Both the position numbers and the translations under genes were made by a program. A DNA stretch of 64,000 nucleotides, taken from positions 310,001 to 374,000 of the forward strand of contig NZ_LAZS01000008.1 of NCBI RefSeq assembly GCF_002007205.1, given 5' to 3'. Shown here one piece after another: positions 1 to 8,089 of the stretch. The number at the start of each line of letters is the position of its first letter. Position 1 is the stretch's first letter. The notes under the pieces are model-generated. The model worked only from the letters and a program-made list of their open reading frames with translations. It was not told the DNA's origin and searched no databases. Source of the DNA: Ensifer adhaerens. Lineage in GTDB: Bacteria > Pseudomonadota > Alphaproteobacteria > Rhizobiales > Rhizobiaceae.

Positions 1-219
1 CTCGTCCGATGTGAGCGCATCGTCGATGAAGTCGTCGCCGAGCTCGTAGGCACCGCTTTCGGCGCGGCACTTGCAGGTGCCGCACACACCGTCGGAACAA
101 TCCATCGGCAGGTTGATCTTGTTGCGGAAGGCGGCGTCGAGCACCTTCTCGTCGTCCCGGCATTCGACGAAACGGGTAACCCCGTCCTCGAAATTCAAAG
201 CGATCCTGTAGCTGGCCAT
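1..219 (-). CDS. benC: Benzoate/anthranilate 1,2-dioxygenase reductase, N-terminal part (cut by window edge)
   Basis: This is the N-terminal 73 residues of the electron-transfer component that passes electrons from NADH to the dioxygenase encoded just upstream. The visible part is a plant-type [2Fe-2S] ferredoxin domain with the cluster motif CSDGVCGTCKC. The FAD and NAD domains would lie beyond position 1. The ATG at 219 is preceded by a strong GGGAGGAG ribosome binding site and starts 39 bases after benB stops, so it is the third gene of benABC. Whether benD (cis-diol dehydrogenase) follows cannot be seen. That gene would separate a benzoate system from an anthranilate system. Confidence 0.88.
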   Translation of the reverse strand, partial: MASYRIALNFEDGVTRFVECRDDEKVLDAAFRNKINLPMDCSDGVCGTCKCRAESGAYELGDDFIDDALTSDE

Positions 220-258
220 GGTTGCTCCTCCCAGTCCTGTCTTGTCAGGCGATGGTCA

Positions 259-747
259 TCAGATGTGGTAGACGTCGATGACCTGGCGGATGTAGTCGTT
301 CTTCAGCACGATCTTCTTTTGCGAAATCGTGAGCCCGTCGCCGCTCTTGCGCAGCGTGACGAACATGGTCCCGAAGAAGTGGTCGGTGACCTTGTAGCGG
401 TGGTTGAGCGTGTGGAAGTTGTAGCGGAAGTCCACTTCCTCACCGCGATCGGCGACAAGCTCGACATTGGTGATGTTGTGGCTGGTGCGCGGCTCCGGTG
501 TGGAGGCGCCCGAGCGCTCGGTCTTGATGCGGAAGACGCGATCCTCCAGGCCATCGCGGCTCGGATAAAAGATCAGCGAGATCTGCGACTGCGGGTCTTC
601 AGTCAGTTGGTCGTCGTCGTCCCAGGCCGGCATCCAGTAGCTGACATCGGGCGCATAACAGGTCAGCCATTCGTCCCATTGGCGATCGTCGAGCAGGCGC
701 GCTTCGCGGTAGAGGAAGGCGCAGGCGGTTTCGTAGGAGATCGTCAT
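259..747 (-). CDS. benB: Benzoate/anthranilate 1,2-dioxygenase small (beta) subunit
   Basis: The 162-residue protein has the length and sequence character of the beta subunit of two-component ring-hydroxylating dioxygenases (BenB, AntB, XylY). It begins with the family-typical [20 protein letters not shown] and ends in [12 protein letters not shown]. The subunit is structural and assembles with the alpha subunit into an alpha3beta3 complex. Its ATG overlaps the benA stop in an ATGA arrangement, which indicates translational coupling. Family membership is clear; the exact aromatic acid substrate is not. Confidence 0.9.
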   Translation of the reverse strand: MTISYETACAFLYREARLLDDRQWDEWLTCYAPDVSYWMPAWDDDDQLTEDPQSQISLIFYPSRDGLEDRVFRIKTERSGASTPEPRTSHNITNVELVADRGEEVDFRYNFHTLNHRYKVTDHFFGTMFVTLRKSGDGLTISQKKIVLKNDYIRQVIDVYHI

Positions 748-2102
748 GCGACCGCTCCTTGTCTCTCGGAGGCAAGTGCTGCGCGCATCACCTTCGCCCA
801 GTATTCGTGCTGGCGGACGAAGAGGCCTTCGTCTTCGCTGCGCTCGCCCGAAAGCAGCGGCGCGATGCCCATGCGCCTGGCGTTATCATCAGGACCGTCG
901 ATCCAGAGCGGCGCACCGCGCGACAGGTCGTTCCAGAGCGCAGTGATGCCGGCATAGCCCTGCTGGCAGGCGCGGAACTCCTCGAGGTCGTCGGCCGTAC
1001 CCATGCCGGAGACGTTGAAGAAATCCTCGTATTGGCGGAGGCGCAGCGTGCGATCGGCCGCACTTTCGCCCTTCGGCGCAAAGCAGAAGATGCTGATCTC
1101 GGTCTTGTCGACGCTGATGGGACGGGTAACGCGGATCTGCGTGCTGAACTGGTCCATCAGGAACACGTTGGGATAGAGGCAGAGATTGCGGGTCTGGTTG
1201 ACGATGAAATCCGCCTGCACCTCGCCGACGCGCGACTTGATCTCCTCGCGGTGGCTGAAGATCGGCCGGACCTCCGGGTTCATGGTGTTGGTCCAGAGCA
1301 GGATGTGGCCGTTGTCGAAACCGTAGACACCGGCGATCGAACGGCTCCAACTGCTGGCATCAACCGCCTTGGTGCCCTCCTCGTGGCGCCGGCCCATGGT
1401 GGCGGCATAGTTCCAGTGAACGGAGCTGACGTGATAACCGTCGCAGCCGTTCTCCATCTGCAGCTTCCAGTTCCCGTCGTAGATGTAGGAGGAATTGCCG
1501 CGCAGCACTTCGAGACCATCGGGGGCCTGGTCGACGATCTGGTCGATGATGACCTTGGTTTCGCCGAGATAGTCTTCGAGCGAAGCGACATCAGGATTGA
1601 GGCTGCCGAAGAGGAAGCCGCGATAGTTCTCGAAACGGGCGACGCGCTTCAGGTCGTGCGAACCATCCTTGGCAAACTGCGGCGGATACTGCGTCGTCTT
1701 CTCGTCCTTCACCTTCAACAGCTTGCCGGTGTTGGAGAAGGTCCAGCCGTGGAAGGGACAGGTGAAGCTGCCCTTGTTGCCATGCTTGCGCCGGCAAAGC
1801 ATGGCGCCGCGGTGAGCACAGGCATTGATGACGGCGTGCAGTTCGCCCGATTTGTCTCGCGTGACGACGACGGGCTGGCGGCCGATATAGGTGGTGTAAT
1901 AGTCGTTGTTCTCGGGGATCTGGCTCTCATGGGCGAGATAGACCCAGTTGCTCTCGAAGATATGTTTCATCTCCAGCTCGAAGAGGTCTTCGTTGGTGAA
2001 GATGTCGCGACGGCAGCGGAACGTGCCGGCCTCATGATCGTCCTCGACCGCGGTGGCGAGCAGGTCGTCGAGGGCTTGGGCTTTGTCGATAACGGCGGAC
2101 AT
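744..2102 (-). CDS. benA: Benzoate/anthranilate 1,2-dioxygenase large (alpha) subunit
   Basis: This 452-residue catalytic subunit dihydroxylates an aromatic acid, giving the cis-diol from benzoate or catechol directly from anthranilate. The Rieske centre is C95-x-H97 with C115-x2-H118. The mononuclear iron site is marked by D221, H224 and H229 in [12 protein letters not shown]. An upstream in-frame extension of 50 residues is possible, but the ATG at 2102 gives the family length and follows GGGAGAAG. It lies about 100 bases after catA on the same strand, so it is probably cotranscribed with catBCA. BenA is favoured over AntA on length only (452 residues, as I recall for Pseudomonas BenA), which is weak evidence. 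Confidence 0.9.
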   Translation of the reverse strand: MSAVIDKAQALDDLLATAVEDDHEAGTFRCRRDIFTNEDLFELEMKHIFESNWVYLAHESQIPENNDYYTTYIGRQPVVVTRDKSGELHAVINACAHRGAMLCRRKHGNKGSFTCPFHGWTFSNTGKLLKVKDEKTTQYPPQFAKDGSHDLKRVARFENYRGFLFGSLNPDVASLEDYLGETKVIIDQIVDQAPDGLEVLRGNSSYIYDGNWKLQMENGCDGYHVSSVHWNYAATMGRRHEEGTKAVDASSWSRSIAGVYGFDNGHILLWTNTMNPEVRPIFSHREEIKSRVGEVQADFIVNQTRNLCLYPNVFLMDQFSTQIRVTRPISVDKTEISIFCFAPKGESAADRTLRLRQYEDFFNVSGMGTADDLEEFRACQQGYAGITALWNDLSRGAPLWIDGPDDNARRMGIAPLLSGERSEDEGLFVRQHEYWAKVMRAALASERQGAVA

Positions 2103-2169
2103 GGTTCTTCTCCCGCAAACGGCTGATCCGTGCTCGGCTCTAGCGATTGCAACAATGTCGGTGGCAAGG

Positions 2170-2192
2170 GGGCGGCGGCTCGGTCGGCCGCC
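2170..2192. other. GC-rich hairpin between catA and benA
   Basis: GCGGCGG at 2170-2176 and CCGCCGC at 2186-2192 can form a 7-bp stem with a 9-base loop, just downstream of the catA stop on the minus strand. There is no U-tract, so it is more likely a processing, stability or partial attenuation element than a full terminator. Confidence 0.35.
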
Positions 2193-2202
2193 GCAACTAT
2201 GA

Positions 2203-3141
2203 TCAGGCGGCGGCGCGCTTGCGCTGCTCGTTGATCTGATTATCGAGGCCATTCACCAAAGCGGTGAGATGGATGTCGAATTCGATTTCGGCGAAGGGGC
2301 CGGAAAGACCGTTCGCCTTGATGCTCGCCGCATCGGTGCGCTCGGTGACATCGGGCACCAGCCCGTCACGGGTGGCATAGGCAAAGTCGTCGTTAACAAG
2401 CGGGTCGCCGGCGATATTGATCTGGGTCGTCAGCTTACGATGGCCGTCGGCGCTGATGAAGAAATGGATATGGGCCGGGCGCTGGCCGTGGCGGCCGAGG
2501 GCGGAGAGCAGCTGTTCGGTCGGGCTCCCCGGGGGAACGCCGTATCCGTGCGGCACGATGCTCCGGAACTTGTAACAGCCCTTGGCGTCGGTCACGATCG
2601 TGCGGCGCATGTTGAACGGCGCCTGCAGGCCGGTCGGGTCGAAGTGCGAATAGAAGCCACGGGTATCACAGTGCCAGACTTCAACGGTCGCGCCCTTGAG
2701 TGGCTGACCGTCGGCGTCATAGACCACGCCGTGCATGATCAGCGGCTGGCCATTGGTGTCGCGGCCATCATCGAGGCGGGCAAAACCTTCCGAGGCCGGG
2801 GCCCCGGCGACATAGAGCGGACCTTCGATCGTGCGCGGCGTCGGGTTCTGAATGCCGAGCGCTTCGTCGATCGCGTCGAGGCGTTCGTCGAGGAAGTGAT
2901 CGAGGCCGAGGCCGGGCGAGATCAGGCCGGCCTGGCCGGCCGCACCGATTTCGTTCAGCCAGGCAATGCCGGTCCAGTATTCGTCCGGGGTGATGTCGAG
3001 ATCGTCGATCGCCTTGAACAGGTCCGACATCAGCCGGTGCACGATCTCTTTGACGCGCGGATTGCCGCCATCCTTGTCGAGGCCGCTCAGGACCTTCAGG
3101 AAAGCTTGAGTCTCCGGCTTGTCGAAAATCTTCACGCTCAT
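2203..3141 (-). CDS. catA: Catechol 1,2-dioxygenase (intradiol)
   Basis: This enzyme opens the catechol ring between the hydroxyls to give cis,cis-muconate using non-heme Fe(III). All four iron ligands of the family are visible at the positions known from Acinetobacter CatA: Y164 (RGFY), Y200 (VPHGY), H224 and H226 (RPAHIHF). The N-terminal helical dimerisation domain covers about residues 1-100. The ATG at 3141 has a good GGAGGA site and gives 312 residues, the usual length. A longer in-frame start at 3210 adds non-homologous sequence and was rejected. It is third in the catBCA order and takes the product of benABC. Confidence 0.96.
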   Translation of the reverse strand: MSVKIFDKPETQAFLKVLSGLDKDGGNPRVKEIVHRLMSDLFKAIDDLDITPDEYWTGIAWLNEIGAAGQAGLISPGLGLDHFLDERLDAIDEALGIQNPTPRTIEGPLYVAGAPASEGFARLDDGRDTNGQPLIMHGVVYDADGQPLKGATVEVWHCDTRGFYSHFDPTGLQAPFNMRRTIVTDAKGCYKFRSIVPHGYGVPPGSPTEQLLSALGRHGQRPAHIHFFISADGHRKLTTQINIAGDPLVNDDFAYATRDGLVPDVTERTDAASIKANGLSGPFAEIEFDIHLTALVNGLDNQINEQRKRAAA

Positions 3142-3216
3142 ATCAATTCCTCCACTTGGATTGTCTTGACGCTCGAGCCGCTTGCCAAACCTCCCGGCTG
3201 CGGCACTCACAAAATT

Positions 3217-3507
3217 CTAGCTATCGTCCTCACGGATCGACGACGGGTGCCGAAGCAGCGGCGTCACCTCGATCTCCATGAACTTGAACAGAGGCAGGCC
3301 GGACAAAATCTCGTGCAGCTCGGCATTGTCCTTCACGTCGAAGACGCTGTAGTTCGCGTACTGACCGGCGATCCGCCAGATATGCCGCCACTTGCCGCTC
3401 TGCTGGAGCTGTTGCGAATAGGCCTTTTCCAGGGCGATGATTTCGGCAGCCTCTCCGGCGGGGAAATCATGGGGAATGCGAACGTCCATTCTGACGTGAA
3501 ACAGCAT
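3217..3507 (-). CDS. catC: Muconolactone delta-isomerase
   Basis: This small enzyme converts muconolactone to 3-oxoadipate enol-lactone. The 96-residue product matches the family length exactly. It opens with the conserved MLFHVRMDVRIP and contains the family segment WRIAGQYANYSVFDV. The ATG at 3507 lies 10 bases after the catB stop and has a GTGAGG site. The longer in-frame start at 3561 would run deep into catB and was rejected. No pcaD enol-lactone hydrolase is present in the window, so the pathway must finish elsewhere in the genome. Confidence 0.95.
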   Translation of the reverse strand: MLFHVRMDVRIPHDFPAGEAAEIIALEKAYSQQLQQSGKWRHIWRIAGQYANYSVFDVKDNAELHEILSGLPLFKFMEIEVTPLLRHPSSIREDDS

Positions 3508-3517
3508 CACTTGATCC

Positions 3518-4696
3518 TCACTTCGCAACGCTGATCGTCTTGCGCAGCCCGTCGCGCGCAAAGAATTTCAGCCGGTCTTCATCGAGTTCGATCCCGAGCC
3601 CTGGACCATCCGGCACCGTCAGCTCGAAGTCGCTGTAGTCGAGCGGCGTCGCCAGGATCTCCTCGGTCAATAGCAGCGGGCCGAAGAGTTCCGTGCCCCA
3701 TTGCAGCTTGGCGAAGGTGGAAAACACGTGAGCTGACGCCACCGTGCCGACACCACCTTCGAGCATCGTGCCGCCGTAGAGTTCGATGCCGGCGGCATCG
3801 GCGATGACGGCCACGCGCTGGGCATTGAAGAGGCCGCCGCTCTGCTCGATCTTGACCGCGAAGACGTCGGCACCCTTGGTCTTGGCAAGCTCGAACGCCG
3901 ATTCAGGCCCTGTGAGGGACTCGTCCGCCATCAGCGCCACCGGAAAACGACGGACCAGGCGACCGAGCGCTGCGGTCGAAGCCACCGGCTGCTCGACCAG
4001 TTCGCAACCGGCATCGGCGAGCGCCGCCATGCCATAGGCTGCTTCGAATTCGCTCCAGGCCATGTTGACGTCGACGCGCACCGCGCCGCGGTCGCCGAGC
4101 GCCTTTTTGATCGCCGCCACATGGGCGATATCGTCCTTCAACGGCCTGGCACCGATCTTCAGCTTGAAGACCCGGTGGCGGCGAAGGTCGAGCATGCTTT
4201 CGGCCTCGGCGACGTCCTTGGCGGTATCGCCGGAAGCCAGCGTCCAGGCGACCGGCAGCCGTCTGTGCAACGCGCCGCCCAAGAGTTCGCCGACCGACAG
4301 GCCGAGACGCTTGCCATGGGCGTCGAGCAGCGCCGTTTCCACGGCGCATTTGGCGAAGCGGTTTTCCTTCACCGCCTTGCCGAGGCGTGCCATCAGCGCC
4401 CGAACACGCGTTGCGTCTTCGCCGACCATGACCGGCGCAAAATAGGTATCGATCGCAAGTTTCATGCTTTCCGGGCTCTCGCCGCCATAGGCGAGACCAC
4501 CGATCGTCGTGCCTTCGCCGATGCCGACCGTGCCGTCGCTGCAATGAACCTTGACCAGCATCAGCGTCTGACCGGTCATGGTCGCGACCGAGAGCTTGTG
4601 CGGCCGGATCGTCGGCAGGTCGACCAGCATCGTCTCGACCCGTTCGACGACGGGGGAAAGGGCTGTCGGAGCAAGGGGTGCAAGGAACGTGTTCAT
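3518..4696 (-). CDS. catB: Muconate cycloisomerase (enolase superfamily)
   Basis: This enzyme cyclises cis,cis-muconate to muconolactone with Mn2+. The KxK catalytic pair is K178 and K180 (FKLKIG). Metal ligands D209, E235 and D258 (DVN, EQP, ADES) follow in the correct order, and VDLPTIRPHKLS near the N terminus is typical of CatB. With the ATG at 4696 the protein has 392 residues, about 15-20 more than classical CatB. No strong ribosome binding site precedes this ATG, so the true start may be slightly downstream. It is the first gene of the catBCA-benABC unit and is divergent from catR. Confidence 0.95.
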   Translation of the reverse strand: MNTFLAPLAPTALSPVVERVETMLVDLPTIRPHKLSVATMTGQTLMLVKVHCSDGTVGIGEGTTIGGLAYGGESPESMKLAIDTYFAPVMVGEDATRVRALMARLGKAVKENRFAKCAVETALLDAHGKRLGLSVGELLGGALHRRLPVAWTLASGDTAKDVAEAESMLDLRRHRVFKLKIGARPLKDDIAHVAAIKKALGDRGAVRVDVNMAWSEFEAAYGMAALADAGCELVEQPVASTAALGRLVRRFPVALMADESLTGPESAFELAKTKGADVFAVKIEQSGGLFNAQRVAVIADAAGIELYGGTMLEGGVGTVASAHVFSTFAKLQWGTELFGPLLLTEEILATPLDYSDFELTVPDGPGLGIELDEDRLKFFARDGLRKTISVAK

Positions 4697-4752
4697 GGCG
4701 AGACTGTGCGCCGCTCACCTTCCGGCGTCCAACACCAAATAGGTTCGCCATC

Positions 4753-4767
4753 ATACCTTTATGGTAT
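4753..4767. promoter_or_regulatory. CatR/BenM-type operator, ATAC-N7-GTAT
   Basis: The catB-catR intergenic region contains ATACCTTTATGGTAT, an exact match to the ATAC-N7-GTAT palindrome known for the BenM/CatM group of LysR regulators. A weaker half-site (ATAC at 4814-4817, imperfect partner ATAG at 4825-4828) lies nearer catR. A perfect site plus a degenerate site fits the usual recognition/activation site pair. This predicts muconate-responsive control of catB and catR autorepression. Confidence 0.7.
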
Positions 4768-4847
4768 AGTATCGTCGATATCAGGCAGATTCATGCGCTT
4801 ACCGCACTGCAACATACCGCAATGATAGGTCAAATGAGGGTTTGAAC

Positions 4848-5789
4848 ATGGATCTGCGCCAGCTTCGCTACTTCGTCGCCGTCGCCCGCGAACGCAATTT
4901 CACGCGCGCTGCCGAACAGTTGCACATCGCCCAGCCGCCCTTGAGCCGACAGATCCAGCTGCTGGAGGAAGAACTGGGCGTGCCGCTGATCATCCGCAAG
5001 AGCCGACCGGTGCGGCTGACGGAGGCAGGCCGGCTGTTTTACGAGCAGTCGCTGCAGGTTCTGGGGAGAGTCGAGCAGATGGTGGAGGCGACGCGTCGCG
5101 TCGGGCTCAACCAGAACCGTGTGCTGTCGATCGGTTTCGTCGCCTCCACGCTCTATGGCGGCCTGCCGACGCTCGTGCGCAAGCTCAGGCAAAACGCGCC
5201 GGAGCTTGATATCAGGCTGCTGGAGATGGTCTCGGTGCAGCAGATCGCGGCGCTCAAGGAAGGCCGGATTGATGTCGGCTTCGGCCGGCTGCACCACAAC
5301 GATCCCAATGTCGTCGGCATCCTCATGCGCGAAGAGCGCCTTGCCATCGCGATACCTCAGGGCACGCCGCTGGCGGAAGAGACGTCTCCCCTGCCCTTAG
5401 ACGCGCTCAACGGCCAGAAACTGATCGTCTACCCCAAGGAACCGCGCCCGAGTTATGCCGATCATGTGTTGAGCCTGCTTCACGCTGAGGATGTGCGCCC
5501 GGCCGAGGTGCATGAAGTGCGCGAGATCCAGAGTGCCCTCGGTCTCGTCGCCTCGGAAGCCGGCCTGTGCGTCGTGCCCTCTTCCGCCCGTCAGGTTCGC
5601 TCGGACGTCCACTACCGCATGGTCGAGGGGGAACGCGCGACCTCGCCGGTCATTCTCAACCATCGCGCCGGCGACAATTCACGCCATATCGAGCTGATCA
5701 AGGACCTGATCGTCGAAATGTATGCGGAGAACCCGCCCTGGCTTGGCCTGGAGCACAATCTGCCGTTTCGGCCGTCTTTCGTTAAATGA
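4848..5789 (+). CDS. catR: LysR-type regulator of catechol/benzoate catabolism
   Basis: This 313-residue LysR protein has a winged HTH at about residues 1-60 (LRQLRYFVAVARERNFTRAA) and a type 2 periplasmic-fold effector domain at about 90-300. Divergence from catB and the ATAC-N7-GTAT operator in the shared region support a CatR/BenM/CatM role with cis,cis-muconate as effector. An in-frame TTG lies two codons upstream, but the ATG at 4848 has GAGGG at 4836-4840 with proper spacing. The 3' end overlaps the convergent downstream gene by 8 bases. Confidence 0.9.
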   Translation: MDLRQLRYFVAVARERNFTRAAEQLHIAQPPLSRQIQLLEEELGVPLIIRKSRPVRLTEAGRLFYEQSLQVLGRVEQMVEATRRVGLNQNRVLSIGFVASTLYGGLPTLVRKLRQNAPELDIRLLEMVSVQQIAALKEGRIDVGFGRLHHNDPNVVGILMREERLAIAIPQGTPLAEETSPLPLDALNGQKLIVYPKEPRPSYADHVLSLLHAEDVRPAEVHEVREIQSALGLVASEAGLCVVPSSARQVRSDVHYRMVEGERATSPVILNHRAGDNSRHIELIKDLIVEMYAENPPWLGLEHNLPFRPSFVK

Positions 5790-6663
5790 CGCGTTCTGGC
5801 ATCCTCAGGTCCCGTCCTTCGCTCGGCGGAAGGATGGCGCCCTCGGCCCAGATCTCACGGACCATTTGCCCGAGCAGAAGCGCCTCGGCCCAGCGGTCGG
5901 TCGTGTCGTTGCCGTGCCGGTCGGTGATGGCATAGGGCCTGGGGCCGAGCTCGCAGGTCATGACCAGCTCGGCATCCTCAGCGGCGCGCGAGCGCCAGTT
6001 GCGAAAGCCGTAGGCCCACCAGTCACGGAAGAGCTCCACCCAGGGACGATGCTGCGGAAAGGACATCTCGATCTGGATCTGCTGGCAGGAGCCGATGCGG
6101 CCGTGAAACGCCCTGGCATTGTCAAGAATGCGCCGGATCTGGGCGTGGCTTTCGTCTTCGACTGGGAAAGCGAACTCCCGCCCGACGAGATAGTGCGAGA
6201 GGTCTGCGAGAAGCGGCAATTCCGGCCGCCGGTCGAGCAGGTCGAGCGTGAACAGAAGGTCGCTGGTGATGCGGTGGCGATGGGTTTCGACATAGACGGG
6301 AACGCCTGTCTCCTCCGCAAGTCGCATCCATCCGTCAAGAAGCGGCAGGCAATCCTCGACCCGGCGCGGACGAATGTCGGCCTGCAGGTCGATATGGCTC
6401 ACCGGGAACTCTGTCGCCAGTTCAAGCGTCAGGCGCAGATCCTCGACACTGCGAGGAAAGCAGACGCCCTCGATCTTCAGGCCCGTGCCGCGGATCGCTT
6501 CGCCGAGGTGTTCGACATCCCGGCGGTTGGTATAGTGCGCACTGATCCCGTCGAACCCGGCCTCGACGATAGCAGCGATGTTTTCTTCAAGACTGCGCTC
6601 GTGTCCATCCGCATGCCGGCGCTCCATTGCCCAGAGCGATTGAAAGACAAGCAGCTTCTGCAT
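5782..6663 (-). CDS. Sugar phosphate isomerase/epimerase-like TIM-barrel protein
   Basis: This 293-residue protein resembles the xylose-isomerase-like TIM-barrel (AP endonuclease 2) superfamily. Metal-binding-type segments are visible at VYVETHRHRITSD, LADLSHYLVG and ARAFHGRIGS, the usual Glu, Asp/His and His positions. The family isomerises or epimerises keto-sugars or related polyols; the substrate here is unknown. Its ATG overlaps the stop of the upstream FAD reductase (TGATG), so the two are translationally coupled. It is the last gene of the hydroxylase set running from 11620. Confidence 0.75.
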   Translation of the reverse strand: MQKLLVFQSLWAMERRHADGHERSLEENIAAIVEAGFDGISAHYTNRRDVEHLGEAIRGTGLKIEGVCFPRSVEDLRLTLELATEFPVSHIDLQADIRPRRVEDCLPLLDGWMRLAEETGVPVYVETHRHRITSDLLFTLDLLDRRPELPLLADLSHYLVGREFAFPVEDESHAQIRRILDNARAFHGRIGSCQQIQIEMSFPQHRPWVELFRDWWAYGFRNWRSRAAEDAELVMTCELGPRPYAITDRHGNDTTDRWAEALLLGQMVREIWAEGAILPPSEGRDLRMPERVI

Positions 6664-7868
6664 CAGGCGGCCCTGGCACTTTTGAGCAGCGCCTTGAGGT
6701 TCACGCTGGCGTCGGCGAGCGCTCCCGGATCGGGACTGACGCCGGCAGCAATCAGCATTTCCGAGAGTTTGATATCCTTGGCAATACCGTTGCCGAGACC
6801 GAGGCCTGCGGCAGCGACGAGACGCCCGCCATCCAGGTAGAATTCGAGTTCGCCGCCTTCGAGTTGGCGCGTCACGCTTTGATGGTCCGGATGCGGCAAG
6901 CCTGCCACCTGCAGGCCGAGATCGTATTGATCGGTCCAGAACCAGGGAATGGCAGCGAAAGCCTCCTTGCCGCCGGCCATGTTGCGGGCCGCGACCTCTG
7001 CCTGGGCGCGCGCGTTGCGCCAGCTTTCAAACCGCATATGCCCGCCACCCGGCTGAGCCACGGCGGCGCAATCGCCTGATGCATAGATGTTCGGATCGCT
7101 GGTGCGCAGATAGGGGTCGGTCAGGATGCCGTTGCCGACGGCAAGCCCTGCCGCCTCGGCGAGCGCGACATCCGGCTGAACGCCGATCGCGGAAACGACG
7201 ATATCGGCCGGCACCCTGCTGCCATCCGAGAGAACGACAGCGTCATCGGTAATCTCGCTGAGCCCCTGCCCAAGATGGAAGACAACGCCTTCCTCTTCAT
7301 GCCGGGCGTGAAGCCTTGCAGCGAAGCGTGGCGGAACCGCGCGCCCGAGCGGCTTGGGCGCCATTTCGATAACGCTGACATCTATGCCCTTGCCGCGCAG
7401 CACCGCTGCGAGCTCCATACCGATCAGCCCGCCGCCAATGATCGCAACTTGTCTGCCGGATTCGGCACGGGCGAAGATCGCCGCCGCATCGGCGTAGGTG
7501 CGGAAATCGAGCGCGCGCTCGGCGCCAGGGCAAGTCAGCTGTCTCGGGCGGGCGCCGGTGGCGAGCAGCAGCTTGTCGTAAACGCGTGTTTGCCCGTCGC
7601 CCAAGGCGACGGAGCGGGCATCCGCATCCAGCCGAGACGCAGAAATGCCCGGGCGATAATCGATGCCGGCGGCCTCCAGGGCCTCGGCGCCGCAGATCGG
7701 CTTCATCTGCACAGCCCCATCGAGCGGTTTCGACAGCGGCGGCCGCTCATAGGGCAGGTGCGGTTCCGTGCCGACCAGCGTGAGGCTGCCGGTAAACCCG
7801 GATTCCCTGAGCGCAACGGCCGCGCGCGTGCCGGATTCCCCGGCGCCGATGATGAGGATGCGGTCCAT
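6663..7868 (-). CDS. FAD-dependent NAD(P)H:ferredoxin reductase
   Basis: This 401-residue flavoprotein belongs to the rhodocoxin/putidaredoxin reductase type. An FAD-binding GAGESG motif lies near residue 8, a second Rossmann motif VAIIGGGLIGMELA lies mid-protein for NAD(P)H, and YASGDCAAV is the C-terminal FAD contact. It would reduce the Rieske ferredoxin encoded at 9116-9439, completing a three-component oxygenase. The ATG at 7868 is chosen because the 22-residue upstream extension is unlike the family. It is coupled to the TIM-barrel gene by TGATG. Confidence 0.9.
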   Translation of the reverse strand: MDRILIIGAGESGTRAAVALRESGFTGSLTLVGTEPHLPYERPPLSKPLDGAVQMKPICGAEALEAAGIDYRPGISASRLDADARSVALGDGQTRVYDKLLLATGARPRQLTCPGAERALDFRTYADAAAIFARAESGRQVAIIGGGLIGMELAAVLRGKGIDVSVIEMAPKPLGRAVPPRFAARLHARHEEEGVVFHLGQGLSEITDDAVVLSDGSRVPADIVVSAIGVQPDVALAEAAGLAVGNGILTDPYLRTSDPNIYASGDCAAVAQPGGGHMRFESWRNARAQAEVAARNMAGGKEAFAAIPWFWTDQYDLGLQVAGLPHPDHQSVTRQLEGGELEFYLDGGRLVAAAGLGLGNGIAKDIKLSEMLIAAGVSPDPGALADASVNLKALLKSARAA

Positions 7869-7894
7869 GGACTGGCTCCATAAATCATAGGTGG

Positions 7895-7942
7895 AACGGG
7901 ATGCGGGCGGAAAACCGCACGCACTTTTCCTCATCCCGCTTA
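7895..7942. repeat. Rhizobial-type intergenic palindromic repeat
   Basis: An imperfect palindrome pairs AACGGGATG at 7895-7903 with CATCCCGCT at 7932-7940, with an inner GCGG/CCGC hairpin between the arms. The sequence resembles a palindromic element I recall as common between genes in Rhizobiaceae genomes. A related copy lies at 25845-25890, and a decayed start (TAGAGCGGGATGAGAG) lies near 23486. Naming a specific repeat family would need a database match. Confidence 0.5.
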
Positions 7943-7953
7943 AGGAAAAAGGT

Positions 7954-7984
7954 GGCCGGCGCAGGCAGGAGAAATGCGCCGGCC
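7954..7984 (-). terminator. Strong hairpin downstream of the binding-protein gene
   Basis: A perfect 10-bp stem pairs GGCCGGCGCA at 7954-7963 with TGCGCCGGCC at 7975-7984, with an 11-base loop. It lies between the solute-binding-protein stop (8090) and the reductase start (7868). No U-tract follows on the minus strand, so it may be a partial terminator or 3' end stabiliser. Confidence 0.45.
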
Positions 7985-8089
7985 CCCAGCGCCGCGCGTC
8001 AGATCAGACGCGCTACGGTCGCTGTAGAACGTTGAATTCCTGCATGTTTTTGTCCTTTACTCGGCTACGAACAAAGGCCCCACGCAGGA

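Noticed and set aside
759-2126. Long plus-strand ORF opposite benA
   Set aside because: It is antisense to a clearly recognisable dioxygenase subunit, and its translation is low-complexity and rich in D, V, A and E with no motif; a high-GC shadow.
2269-3534. 421-residue plus-strand ORF opposite catA and catC
   Set aside because: It spans two well-supported genes on the other strand, has no motif and no ribosome binding site.
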